Shown here: one piece after another, positions 37,214 through 51,421 of the stretch
How positions within the stretch are numbered: the first letter of the stretch is position 1
How the letters are laid out: each line of letters starts with the position of its first letter
Assembly (NCBI GenBank): GCA_029204225.1
Contig: CM055103.1
Location: 55,943,078-56,007,077 of the forward strand
DNA length: 64,000 nt
Source of the DNA: Diphasiastrum complanatum
Taxonomy: Eukaryota; Streptophyta; Lycopodiopsida; Lycopodiales; Lycopodiaceae
Reading direction: 5' to 3'
Notes under the pieces: generated by a model
What the model was told of the DNA's origin: nothing
The model's database searches: none
The model's input: only the letters and a program-made list of their open reading frames with translations
Made by a program: the position numbers and the translations under genes

Positions 37214-40200
37214 TGTATCTTCCCATGAGTTACATCCTTTTATAGCAAGTCCAAACCTAATTTGAAACTTCGGTTTCCCTCCATAATGAAAAACCCTACT
37301 ATTTTTTTGACTAGATTCAATGTCTCTACTACTCAAATTTGAATATTCTAAAACTCGTGTACTACACTTTCCCACACTTTCAAAAAGTGTTTATTCAAAT
37401 GCTTTTAGACTAATATAACTTTGAAAAGTCAAACTCTAAGTCTAATATAAAAATTGGCCTCAATTGTGTATTTGGCAATTTATCAAACTATGACCAATCT
37501 TGACTAAACTAAATGAAATCTTTCAAACTCCCTCCATCCTATTCTCATTTTTTTTACTAAAGTTGTAACCTCCCCATATTGAAGCTATCTCTTGTGGCTC
37601 TTAAATGACTCACACTTAAAAGGTCAAAAGGGCCTCTTATCTTATTATTATTATTATTATTATTATTCTTCTACATCTAGTCTTGCTTGTGATTTTCCTT
37701 TAAAAATTTGTCTTGCTCTCTCAAGTTGGCAATGTCATCTCCTCTACATTTCAGTTTTTTTTCTTCTTTCGATTCATTTATGTTAAACAATGACCTTCAC
37801 TTTCCTTAATCCCTGAAGTTCCACGCAGCATAATCTGATCTCACAGAGGGAAGTTGCAACTAACCAGCATTTAGCGTAGCCATTAGTTTACAAGATTTAC
37901 TTAGAAGAAAATGATATACAGAATATAAATGTGCCTACGAAATGCATAGAGGGAGAGCGAGAGAGAGAGAGAGAGAGAAAATTCAAAAGACTTGCAAGCG
38001 GATAAGCTACGAGCGATGTACTCTCTTCCCATAACAAAATTTTAGCAATACATTATTCTTGTCAGGTCTCTCCTGTGAACGAATGCCAATGGTATTTATG
38101 TATGTACTGCTATCTTGATAAGATGTGTGATTGATCTTACAATTGAAGTTTAGATGCAGGTTCGCGGGCTCGAAAAAATGAAGGCCAAAAATTTGTTGGG
38201 TTTTTCACATTTTCTCTTTTTCGACTTTTCGCATTTCTCGTAGAGGTAAAATGTGTTAGTGTGTATGAATTCACTCAGTTTCGCACATTTCGCATTTTTT
38301 AAAAAATGTGACAGGTGTAGACAAAAGCACGCTTCCGCATCCTTGACGCTGCTAGTTGTAGCTGGAGCCGAAACAATCAGTTCACTTCAGTGGTATCAGA
38401 GCGCTACAGACTAGCTACAAGGACATAGATTATCGAATGGCGAGGAATCTGCAACAAAAAGTTGTGAGCGTGTTTGATTGGAACAACTATGTTGTCTAGA
38501 TACACAAAATGAAAATGCTACTCAGAGGAGAAGGCTTATGGAGCGTAGTGGATGGGGCAAAAGTTAGGCCGCAACAAAATCCGACTGAATGGAGAAAGAA
38601 GAATGATAGAACAATGGCTCTCATCACTCTGTCACTTGCTGAAGACATCATGATGACCACAGTGGACTGTGAAACTAGCCACTAAACGTGGGAAAGACTA
38701 CAAGCCAAACATGAGCAAATGTCAACTGCAGAGATCTTGCATCTCAATAACCAACTTCTGAACATGAAATGGGATGACAATGATCTGGACAAGCATGCTG
38801 GGAAGATGAAGGCCATCTTCGGTCCATTAGTAGAACAAAGGCGATACCATGCAATTAGAGATGAGTTATTGCAGGAAGAAGCGAAAACCGATGATCCGTT
38901 ACCTGCTCCAATCCCTACACAAGAGCAACCCCTTTAGGGATTAGAAATTTTCTTTGAACTCCTACAAGCTCAGATCACCATGATGTTCTACAGTCCCATC
39001 AAATCCTTTACAGGCCTTAAGGGCTATATCCATAGGAGTTTTCAGCTGCCTGATATATAGGATGAACAGCAAAAACCTGAAGAGATTCCAGATATACCTC
39101 AGATTCCTATAAATCTGATGAATATTGGTGTTGCTAAGGGGAATAACATCACCCTCCCTATGCTCTACAAAGACTATCCCGCGGTATCCGCTATCCTAGA
39201 TACTGGATCAGGCGTAAACATAATGGCTTTGTCACTAGCAAAGTCATGGGGTTTCACCCAATTAGATCTACCAAGGTACAAGTTACGCATGGCAGATCAG
39301 AGAGTAACCGACCCTGCCGGCTTATCGAATATTCCCGGCCGTATAACAGGCGTCAAATTTACCATTGACAGGCTGGATTTAAAACCTATACTACAATGAG
39401 AATCAGATCTATCTGCCTGTTCTGGGCAATGTGCTAAGAAGATAACATAAAGAACACCCAACAGCCTGGTAACGGGCAGAGACAACCTGAAACCAGAGAA
39501 AGAAACCATTAAGCCATGTTTCACAGGTCCTCAGTGATAGAATCTGTGAACACATTTGAAATTGGGGTGACCCAACTTCTTATGCGATAATTCCACCAAA
39601 GACCCTCCTTGACTAGTATTCAAAGCACTTGAATGTTTAGACACCAAAGCATCAAGCATGTAAAGTCTACCATGTTTCAAGCATTTTGCTATCAGATTAC
39701 TGTCCTTAACAATGGAACAAACATTATCTTTGAACTCAACATCATGTCCATTCTCAACCATTTGACCAGAGGAACACGGGCCCACACCTTCAATCATGGA
39801 TTCTCCATCATTTTATGTAAAGTAAAGTGGAGGCGACAACCAATGTCAAGAAGGGAGGAGGAGTGTTGAATGTAAGGTTGATTAATGAAGGGGCCCATGT
39901 TGGAGGGCCAAATTCACCCACATATTAGGAAGTGAGGTAGTTATATGCCATCATTATGGAAATGCCTGAAGAGTTAATGGGTTGGAAGAGCATCAAAGCC
40001 AGAAACAAAAAATTACATGAAGTGAACATGAAGCTAGATATGACGCCACCTCTATACATTTCATGCTATATGTGGCCCTTTCTTTGGAGGGGTTTCCACA
40101 CCCTACTACTCTTTTAATAATCATTCAAGTTGTGTGAGCTTTGAAGTCCTCTCTCTCTTGCTTTTGTCTTCTACTCCATAGCTGGTTTTTTCAAGCTTTC

Positions 40201-43200
40201 ATAGTGTGCTTACTATGTTGTTATGATACTCCATAGCTAGGCCTTGGATTTTGTCATGGTATCAAAGCAGGTTATGTTGCCTGTGGTGTGGTGAAAGCTT
40301 GGACCTGTTTCTGATCAGATTCTTGCCATTCCTGGAGAGTAGCTTATCTTTGAGGAGGGCACACTTTCTGTAGGGGCATATGATCTCTATGCTATCTGCA
40401 TGGCCAATTGGAGTACTGTTGGCAAGGGGAGTACTGTGATCCAAAAGTTTCTAATTTGGGAGAAATTTTTTTGAGTCTTTTTGGACAGCCAGGACTGTAG
40501 GAGGGCGCTTTCTATAGTGGGGACTTCAGTGAAAGTTCTGAGTGGATCTTGGACAAGGGCTAGGACAGCCATTCAGGGGGATAGTTTCAAATCCAGAAGT
40601 TGAGGGTTATTGAGCAATACCCTAGTTGGCTGAAAACCCTAGTTTACCTTTTGTGTTTTATTTCTATCCAGCTATGTCTAGTCTTGCAGAGAGCATGCTG
40701 AGTGAAGCCAGCCGGCTTGATGGCACTAACTTTAGCATTCGGAAATTCAAGATCAAGAACATTCTTGAAGACAAAGAATATTGGAAGCTTGTGACAGGTG
40801 AGGAGCCTGTTCCAACATCTGAACTTGAACTCAAGGACTATATCAAGAGAGGGGAAAAGGCACACAGGATCATCAACATGTCAGTGAGGGATAATGTGAT
40901 TCCTATCAGGTCAGCCAAAGGGCCTGTAGATGCATGGCACATTCTTTGTGCATTGTATGAGACAACAAGTACAACTAGGCTTCTCTACTTGAAGAACAAG
41001 TTGTACACTCTCAGAATGGAGACAGGGGAGACAGTTACTGATCATCTTACTAAGATTTAGGATCTTAGGTATCAGCTTTCTGTGCTTGGAGAGGCTATTG
41101 TTGACAAAGACTTGGTGCCAATAGTTCTAAATAGCTTGTCATATGCTTATCAGAACTTTGTGATGATGATATCTGTGAGGGAGTGTTACGAGCTCGTAAC
41201 CAGTGCCGAACCCTAGAGAACACAGATAGGTCAGATACCACAGTCAGGGTCGTGTCCAGCGTACATGACCAACAGGGCAAGACAGTGTGAGTAGTGTGCC
41301 CCAGCACGGTCCATAGCCATGGCGGGCCTAACACAGCCTAGGGACCCTGTCAGCAGGATAGGGCCCCCAGTTGGGTCCCGACGTGCAGTCGGCCACGTCA
41401 GTGCCACGTGGCCGACACTTGGCAGTAGCATGCTACCAGTCCTCACACTGGGCTAGGAGGGGCTTACTCTATATCAGGGAGTAGGCAAGGTTGGGTGGAT
41501 CAGTTAGTGTTTGCCCTACTGTGGTGTTAGGATCTATTACAGGGAGAAGATCCTACCTATGAAGAGGTATATGGTCTCTTGTTATAGGAGGAGATGAGGA
41601 GAGTTAATCTCTCCAAGAGAAAAGATTTCCAGGAGCATGCCTTTGCTTCTAAGAAGAAGCAAAATCTAGCCAAGGACAAGAAGAAAGGAAAAGGCAAGGG
41701 ATGAGTTCGAGATGAAGGATTTGGGTCTAATCCACTATTGTCTTGGCTTGGAGGTTTGGAAAAAGCAAAACTGTGTGTTTATTTCCCAAGCTAACTATGC
41801 ATGTGAAGTCTTGAACAGGTTCAACATGCAGGATTGCAAACCCGTATCCACTCCCATTGAAAATAGCAGCAAGCCATCTAGAGATGATGGCACTCCTTTT
41901 GTGGATGAGACTCTTTATAGGCAACTTGTGGGTAGCTTGATTTATCTCACCACTACGAGACCAGACATTTCCTATGCGGTTGGTGTAGCAAGCCAGTTCA
42001 TGATGTTGAAATATAAACCTAGTTAAATAAATAAAACATAGCACATGGTTTTATTTGGAGGCCAAAGTTTTTAAGGCCCAAATAAACTTAGGCAAATTTT
42101 TTTAAGCACAAACTCGTGGAGGGCCTTCTTGCATGATGATGCCACTTGTCCACTTGAGTTTGGTATCCCCCCATGCATGTGTGCATGGGGGAGAAAAAGT
42201 TAGTTTGCCACATATCCTAGTTTGCATGCGACATGCAAGATGCATGCATGACAAATTAGGCACATGCAATTAGACATACAAGTTGCCACCTAACTTGGAC
42301 ACTTGGCAATAGCTGCAAAGCATTGTACATACATCATTTCTTATAAATAGAACCTCCACGAGTTGGAGTGTGTGATTTTTGGAATAATCTTCCATCTTCA
42401 TCATTTTTTCATTGTCTCTTTCATCTGAATACTAGTAGGACGCATTTGGATCTGATCTGTTTTTTTTTATGTTTCTCCCTCTCCTCTCATCAGATTTCGA
42501 TGAGGACAGTTGCATATTGATCCTTGGAGGAGGGCGCTACCATTCCTATGCTTTCTAGCTTCAATCAAATTGTTTCCATGACCAGAACAGCCATCATTCA
42601 GATCTGATTGGGCGCTGGATCTGATTTGTTTGTTCTTTCATTTCTCCACAGTGGATAGTCAGAATTGAATCAAATCAATTACACAAGATTTCTATTGCAT
42701 AGGCTTTATCATGCCTTATGAATAGAAACAATCAGAAGTCAATCTGATTTTTCCATTTGCATGTGCAAGTACTAGTCCATGCATGTTGTATGCATGCCTC
42801 TAGAATTCTTCAGATTGCTTGCATGTTGATTGCATGTTGCTGATTTTGATCTAATTTGAGTTGTAGAAGACCATCGAGGACACACTGGGTGCCTGTGTAG
42901 CTCACCCGACAATAATTGCCCGTCCATCGTTTTGTGCACGAGCTACCGTATCCCTAAGCAATTGTGACACGATCCCATACAGGATCTCTATTTCTCACCA
43001 TGACTCTCAACTCCTAACTCCTAAGTTGTAACTCCTAACTCTCAAGTTTCAACTCCTAACTCCTAACTCCTAACTCCTACCTTCTAACACTCCTCTCACC
43101 TCTATTACCTAAGTTCTAACTCTAAACTTTACCACTCTTGAGTCCTAACAACTCTACTAAGTCTAACTAAAACGTAATTCACAATTTCACACACACACCT

Positions 43201-46200
43201 CTAAACTCTCTCACACACACACACCTCCTCCTCCTATTCTCTCTCCAAGACTCTCCTAACTCCTAGCTCTAGCCTCTCTCCTTCATTCATCTAATGGTAG
43301 TGCTAATACTACTAAACACCTAAGTTCTAACTTCTCCTATCTCCTATTCTAATTTTTGTCCTTCAAAGTGCATTTAACAATCAAGATTAACCTAAGTTCT
43401 AACACATTGCACATTCACCATAAATGCCATTTCCTCTCTCCTCTAAGCTCTTTCCTCTCTCCTCTTGGCTCTCTCTTCTCTTCTCTCCTTTCTCCTCTCC
43501 TTACATCTCTCCTCAAGTTTCTCCCTCCAGTTTTTTCCTTTGAAAGAGGCGCAAAAAGAGGGAAAACCTGAATTGAGATTGAATCGGGGCCTAGGCTGTA
43601 GTAAAAAAGTTTCCAGTCCCGATTCTTTTTGATTTGGATCGGGACCTGACGATTCTTTGACGAATCTCGATTCGTCAGCCAATGAATCACAATTCGTGGA
43701 AATGACGAATAATGAGCTAAAAATGTTTTTTGTTGATTTTGCTCTACACACAAATCTAGAAACCCTAACGGCATGTCAGAATCTCCCTCCCTACCTAATA
43801 CCAATCGCATGGACTCCACCCTTGCCAAGATTGCCCACCTATTGCTCCTCCCCCTGCTCTCTCCAGAGAATTCATAGCCTACTAACCTCCAAAATCAGGT
43901 TATAACTTCTAACTTTTAAAAAAAAGGAACGAATCTTGCAGTGGTCCGGAACCCTGGACCCCCTAGAATGCCGTTCCGATGCAACTTGGGCCTGAATAAC
44001 GTCTTCCTAATCTAGCAAACTATTAATATCGTTGAGTTCTCCTTTTGCAGTCATTATCAACCATCAAAATAGCACTAAACCTTGTTGCCAGAAATGATTA
44101 GTTCGATAATATAGAAGATTGTTTGAGTTTTTGCCAATAAAATCCGTCCCTGTTACAAATGCAAATGATGCATCAAGAAAGAGGAGACCTATTTGTATAG
44201 CTAGCACTTCACAAGAAGGTACAAGAATAATTCTAGTGGAACATCTGGATGTTTTTTTTTCCATGGTCAAAGAGTTGGTCTTGATAAAGAGCTCTTGAGA
44301 GGCTTATTATCCATTAAAGTTACTGGTTTCATTTTTAAGCAGAATAATTTTTGTGAGACAGAGGACAGGAACTTTTGAAACAGGAGGAAGTCGCATCACT
44401 GTTTTTCTGTTTTTGTAAATTACGGGCACGCAGAGGTAGACAAGAGATTACTTCTCTGCAGCTCCATGCCATTGGAAGTTACACACTAGTATCGGGAAGA
44501 TGTGTTCCCTACACTAGCTAGAGTTTGATTTTTTGCAAGTTGGTGGGTGGGGGCTGGTCAGTTTTGCGGAGTGCATGTTCCACCCACTTCTCATTTATGC
44601 ATTGTGCAGGGATTCTGTCAGCAAGAGTAAAACATACGTTGTTGATTGGCTTCAAGAGTCGATAATTATATATGCAGTGTGCTTGAAAATGACGTCTGCT
44701 CTATAAAGGGAACCTAGATTAGAGAGAATATAAAATAGAAAGTACTAAAAGTTGAAGTTCTTTTAAAACAAATGTTTTCCTGGAAAAGCAATATCATGAT
44801 TTGACAATAGATACCTGACATGAAATTTGAAGGACGAGTAGCTTTTTCAGATGAAATGTACAGGTAATGGGATTGCACCATCATATGGCAACTGTAAGAA
44901 AATCCGGAAATTTTCAAACCTTTGGTAAAAAATCTTTTTAAGCAACTTTTGACTGTGTTAAAATTATTGCAGGTTCCTGGCCAGCGAGCTGCAGCTCTAC
45001 AATTAATTGCATCTATCTTAGATAGAGCTCTAATGGGGTTGCAAAACAGTACATTCCAGGAGATTTGTGGATTTGCTGAATCTGGTTTGGAGAATGATGC
45101 AGACTGGCAGGCAATTTGGGCATATGCCCTTGGTCCAGAACCACAACTTGGTCTGACTTTGAGGTGCATTTTTACCTTTAGATATTGCAATTGTATTGAA
45201 TCATAAATGTGTTACCTGAAACTTGGCCATAGTAAGTAGGTTGTCAGTCATAATGACTGTTGTGCGACCAATCACAATCATGATGTTGCTGTTGAGGATT
45301 TCTTTTGTATTTTTATAAAGAAGTGGAAGAACAGCTCATGACACTTCGCTTAGTCGGTTAGCTTGGCATCCAAAGTTTCTTTGATCCCAGGTTTGAGGCC
45401 CCCTTGAAAACAAAGATGCATTATCTTATTGCAAGAAACTTTTTTTGTTTTGAATAAGAAGACTTTTATAGTAAGGCTACTCATAGCTACAATTTATTAA
45501 ATGAAATGTCCTTTTGTTTAGACTGATCTATTATAATTGTCCAGAGGTTTAGGAACTGTCTCGTATCCACAGATGAATAGTCTGAACCTCAAGAGGTACA
45601 GCTTAGTGCCCCCTTGCTACTGTCGCCGGGGGGGTCCAGGGGGGTCCGGCGACAACCATCTAGGCCCCCCCCCCTTGGTGGGGGCCCGGGGGATCGGGGG
45701 GCAGCGCCCAAAGTGAGGTACAATTGCTCTACAGTTCTCTGTCTTTTTCCCACTGGAACCATATGTGATCGTAACGAACATGCTAGAGGTTAGTTTTGAA
45801 TTTTTATCCTTGAAAAAACCTAACATGGATTAATGCACCTAAACTTGACCGAATCGTATCAGAAATGCTCGGCAACATACATAAAAATAATGGCCTTAAT
45901 TAGAGCTTTCATAGGATACCCATATTGCCCAAAAAAAAACACATTTCTGGACCGCGTTTCGGAATTAGAGTGCAACTATGTAAGTGACTATATTAATGGC
46001 CTTAGCCACCTAAAATGCATCATAATCCATAAGTCCCAACTTAGGATAAACATACACATTTTCCTTGCATTGCCTACTATTGTCAAACAACATGACTCTG
46101 TATCTCCTTCTGTTGGGCGTTTGGCGGTACACCGTAATTTACATCTTGTATATAGATCTGATAGATCTAGGTTAGTTGAATTGGTGTGAGGAATTTGTTA

Positions 46201-49200
46201 CCCTGCATGTGTCAGTCCAACTCAACGACTACATTGTTATTTCACTAAATACATAGCAATAAAAGTGACTTTCAAGCCATTTGCAGGAGTTAAATCAATT
46301 AGAGACCTAAAAGTCAAGTTAGTAAAGGGTACTTCTCACCATTCAAATAAGAAGGGAGGTAGAAATTGGCCAATAGCCATTGAGGCCACGTGCCCATTCT
46401 CCACTATAAATAGTGGTACCATGTACTTCGTTTTCATGTTCAATCAAGGAAAGGTGGTTACTGTACCATTTTGTCGCTTGGATGTCCTTACTATCTCTCA
46501 TGTTATTCTTATCTTTCTATTATTTGCTTTTGCTATTTGTTGGATTTGAATATTATTGCTATCTTTGTGAGAGAAAAGTAAGCTTAATCATGGAGAATCA
46601 GGTTCAATGGATGTTAGGGTTAGATTATCATCATAAGCTTGCATAACAATTTGTGAATAAGCTTTGCTTCGACGATGGGATCGAATTACCACGTGACATG
46701 AAAGAAGAATCCACTTCCTATCTTGTTTGCCTTGCTTGAAAATAAGGTTTGAAGGTCCTTACACCTTGCAACTTACCTCCTTTTGATACTTATTAGCCGT
46801 CCTTCTTTGCTTCTCTTGTGCGCTAGAGATGACATCCTTCATTTTTAAATAAGTGGGTCCATATATCTGGTCGAACTGGTCAACAAACAAAACTTTATCC
46901 TTGGTTTGCAAAATAAGGGGTGACATTGGCTAAATATACACAACTCTAATTGGTGCCCTACATGTTGATGACTGAACAATATTGTAATATGAAAACTCTA
47001 CCACCGGTAGATACTTTTCCCATTGACCTTTTTGGTTGTGAGAATCGCTCTTGAGCGAATGCATCCATGTGCTGTGTTACGCTTAGCTCACCAAACTCAA
47101 TAATCAGAGAAATGAGAGTCTCTCACTCCTATTATATACTTATTCGAGGGTTCTATTTTAAACAAGGCTTATTTTAAAAAGGAGGTTCATCACTAATTAA
47201 ATAGTTGCAAGTCCCAAAAGTAGTTGCGAGGGATAATTGCATCCATAGATTGTGAAAGGCCACATGATAATTATAGATGAATAACTTTAGAGTCCTATTC
47301 TTTCGCTTAACAACTCCATTTTGTTGAGGGCTGTAGCGTGTTATGAGCTACCTTTGAATTTCATTGTTGAAAGGTAGTTGATCATTTCTGTGGAAATGTA
47401 ATCTCCCCCACCATCTGTGCGTAGTTCCTTGATTTTTCTTTCTATCTCGATTTCTGCAAGCTGCTTGAATTCTTTTAAGCATTGGAATGACTCAGCTTTT
47501 GCTTTTAATTACATGATAGTAGGCTTTCTTGAAAAATCATCAATTAAAGTAATGAAATACCTCCAATAGAGGTCGTTTGCATTGGCCCACAAATATCCGA
47601 ATGGATTAAGTCAAGAAGGTTGGAAGTTCTATGAGCTTGGTTCTTAGAAAGTCTACTTCTTGCATGCTTGCCTTGAATACAGGATTCAATTCTAAGTGGA
47701 AGAGGATTTACATATTTCAAGATCATTCACCAATGGGTTTTCATACATCTATGTTAGGCTTCTCATATTGATCTCAGATGCCATAGAATATTATTATTCT
47801 TAGATGAGGTCTGAGAAGTCATGGCTTGAGCCTTGTATGAAAAATCATAACTGATATTATAAAGATAACCATGTCTCATGCCTTTGGCAAGAGCTCGGTT
47901 CTTACTGTCTAGAATATGACATTCTTTGTTAGTGAATTGGAGTGTATGTCCTAGATTAGCAATCCTACTGATAGACAATAATATTTTGGTTAAACCAGGA
48001 ATCTGAAGCACATTAGTAATAAGTTTTTGAGTACCATTTTGCAGAGAGATCTGCGCAATGCCTTGGCCTTCGGTTTGGTGAGAAGTTGAGTCTCCCAGCT
48101 AGATAAACTTGTTATGATGTGAAGCAGTGAAGTCTTTGAACTAGCTCCTCTTCAAAGTCATATCTTTGGTAGCTCCTGAGTCAAGGTACCACCAATCTTC
48201 ATCTGAGAGTGATGAAGTTTGAGCCATAAATAGCTTTTGATCTTCGAGTGTAGTAGAGAGGCCTTGATGATCAACTATTGCATTTTGATGCTGCTGTCTT
48301 GTGCTCTCATTGATGCTTCTTTTTAAAGAACAAAACAATGTTGTTAGAACTTGAACCACTTGACTTCGGAGAAGAATGGAGGTCACCTTTTGCAAGCTTA
48401 AATTAGGCTGTGTGGTAATGTTCATAAAAATGTGGTAGACTAGATTGTAATGTCATGGCAACATCTGAATCAGAGATTGGAGAGCCAATGGTTGCAAGTC
48501 GGTTCAGCATGGATCTAAAGTGATTTATAAGATTACTAATACTGCAAGATTTTGACATTTTATCAGCAAAGAACTTCTTACTGATGTGAGAGATTTGTGA
48601 ATCCTTTAGATTCAGTGCAATTATAACAAGAGCTTTAGAATCTCTATGCTTCCATTTAGATGTTGCACTTGAATCAATGTTGGGCTTTGTCTCAGAGCCA
48701 TCAACAACCTCCCACAAATCTTTCTAGTAACTTAGAAGACTAGACTTTAAGCAGATCTGATATAGCTATGATAATAGGCAGGGTCAAAACTTGGGTTTTG
48801 ATACCATGTCGGAAATTTGGGATAAACTGTGATCAATGGAAGATCACAATGGTAGGATCAATGCATGATAGCGGAATGGCGCTAATCTACCCTTATCTTG
48901 CCTCTGCAATTACCAAAACCTATTGTCCTAGAATAATATAGGTCAAGTGGTTGAACTGCAGTTAATGTGTACTGATGGCCATACTTGATCACCATCAAAA
49001 AGTTGTCTCAAAATGTGTGACAGAGATTGTCGTCTATTTCTGCCAAAAAGTGTAGTAATATTTTGGACAATATTGGTTGACACGTGTGAGATTTGAATGA
49101 GGTTCGAATCAAAGGAGTGTCGAGTGTCGACTATCAAGTGAAATTTGAATGTTGAGTAAAATTTGAATGTCGAATTTGAATTCGAATGAAGGTTGAACAA

Positions 49201-50629
49201 TATTCGAATCAAGGAATGCTCAAATGAAATGCTAACAAATTTCGGATTTTTGGAACTTCAAATTTTGATGCATTTTCTGTTGCTCGAGTAAACATGCAGA
49301 CTGTCGAATTCTCCTCGATTTTGACAGGTATAGTGGCTGTGACATGATGGGTTTGGAGTGGAAATAAAATTCCAAGAGTTTTGAGGAATTCCCTCACACT
49401 GAATAGAAATGTTTGGCCTATGTGATTAAAAAGAGGACAAGCGAACTCTCATTTTTTAAGTGCAATGGATTCACACACTTCGAGTAATTGTACTCTTTAA
49501 ACTCAATTTTGCCATTGAGGCGGATTTTTTTCTTTGGGCTTTACATGATTGATTTCCATTAAAAATTTCCTTAGGTCTGTATCTTGCCGTTGCAGCTAAG
49601 CTCTTAAGTGGCAATCTTGCAGGTGACATCAATTTCCAACAGAATTTTTCTTAGTTTTTTACGTGTTTAATAATTGGATTTTTTGAAGGTTGTGTCTACC
49701 AGATTTTGGATTTAAGCTCTTCTAGCACTAAGAGGTAGTCATGCCAGCAACATGATGACTCATTTACTATCCTATTCTTGACAATATTACCGACTATGAA
49801 AATAAATGTGAGCTGATGATTAACTCAAGTGCTTCTCCTATGTGTAGACTTGCTTTGGATGATTCACATGCCACTGTCGTGGCTGCTTGTGGAAAGGCAC
49901 TTCAAGCACTGCTCAGCTGCTCTTCAAATGAGTATTACTTTCATTTGCTTGAGGTAAGCTCTGTCTCTATCTAGTGTCGACCCTCATCTCAACTGAGCAT
50001 GAAGCGGTTGTCATGACAACATTCTGCAAAAACTATTCTAAATGTCGTTATGTAATATCTAGAAAAGTATTCCTGATTATGCATGTATCAGACTCTTGTT
50101 TTAAGATCAGAAGCAAACATGAGCTGTTGCATGCTACAAGTGACGTTGGTACATATAGCGTCTTACTGTGGTTTTCTTTCCTTGCCAATAAGGACAAATG
50201 AAATTTTTGCATGTGAATAACCAGCCTTAAACTCCTCCATAATTTTGAAGATAAGTGCCAATCAGATTTCAGTGAAGCGAGGCCTTGATTATCAGTTTCA
50301 CAGGGTTTAAATCACTAGATTGTAGCAGTTGACTGCTTACTTGATTGTGTAAATCAATTGCAGACCTTCTGGTCAGAAGAAAGGACATTAGCAACTGCTC
50401 CAATTTTTCGAAAGCGCACAAAACAGGAAGAGGGGTTTATTGGAGGAGGTCGTTGGAAGTATAATGTGAAACCTTCAAATCTACATCCTTTCCAAGGCAA
50501 ACCCACTCAGGAAATGGTTGAGGAAGAGGGGAATTCGACAGTAGGGGATGACTCTGCAGTTATCAATCAGGACGTGGCAGCTGGTTTGATCAGAATGGGA
50601 ATACTACCTCGAATACGATACATTATCGA

Positions 50630-50672
<43 letters not shown>

Positions 50673-51385
50673 ATATATATATATATATATCAAAGTTTCA
50701 GGTGCCGTTGTACGGCACGGGTGCCGTGGGTGCCGTACAGAAGTTCCACGGCACCCACGGCACCTGTTTTTTTGGTTTTTTAAGTGAAAAAACCAAAAAA
50801 AAAAAAACAGGTGCCGTGGAAAACAGGTGAAGTTCCATGGCCCCTGTACGGCACCCGTGCCGTACCATGGCACCTGGAACTTTGATTATATATATATCAA
50901 AGTACCCCACGGCACAGGTGCCGTTGGGTCAAAAAACGACCGGATCGCGCGATCTGGATCGCCAGCGATCCGGGACCAGAAACGTGGTCCTGGATCGCAA
51001 AAAAAATTGCGATATCCAGATCCGCTGCTTTTGCTATTGAAATGAATATCACATTTTGAAATTAATGTGTGATTTTGTCTTTCTTATGCCAATGGTTTGC
51101 AGATCTACTGATGTCCAGATTTCTGATGAATGTAGCCTGTGAATGCAGATCTGTGAATGCAAAAGCAAATATTTACAGATCTGTGATGTCCAAATTTTTG
51201 ATGAATGCAGCCATCTGAAACCAAGCAACAGAACTGCATAGTAGTTGCTTTTTCAATATCCTTTCACATGATACCTATATTGGCAACTTAAAAAAAAAAA
51301 CAAAAAAAATTTGCGATTCAGGAAACCCTAACGGGAATTCCCAGATTGCGTTCCGGATCATGACCCGGACCGGAACGTGCATCTT

Positions 51386-51421
<36 letters not shown>

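Noticed and set aside
37017-37375. Minus-strand frames with long Leu-Ser runs
   Set aside because: Product of the GA microsatellite; the same applies to 60239-60543.
43356-43905. Frames on both strands rich in Ser/Leu or Arg/Glu
   Set aside because: Low-complexity translations of the CT-rich tract.
44714-45190. 158-codon minus-strand frame over IYO exon 4
   Set aside because: Antisense shadow of a conserved exon with flanking intron; no family features.
50604-50910. Minus-strand frames across the intron 6 foldback and microsatellite
   Set aside because: They are translations of inverted repeats and the CT tract (runs of ERERER), not genes.
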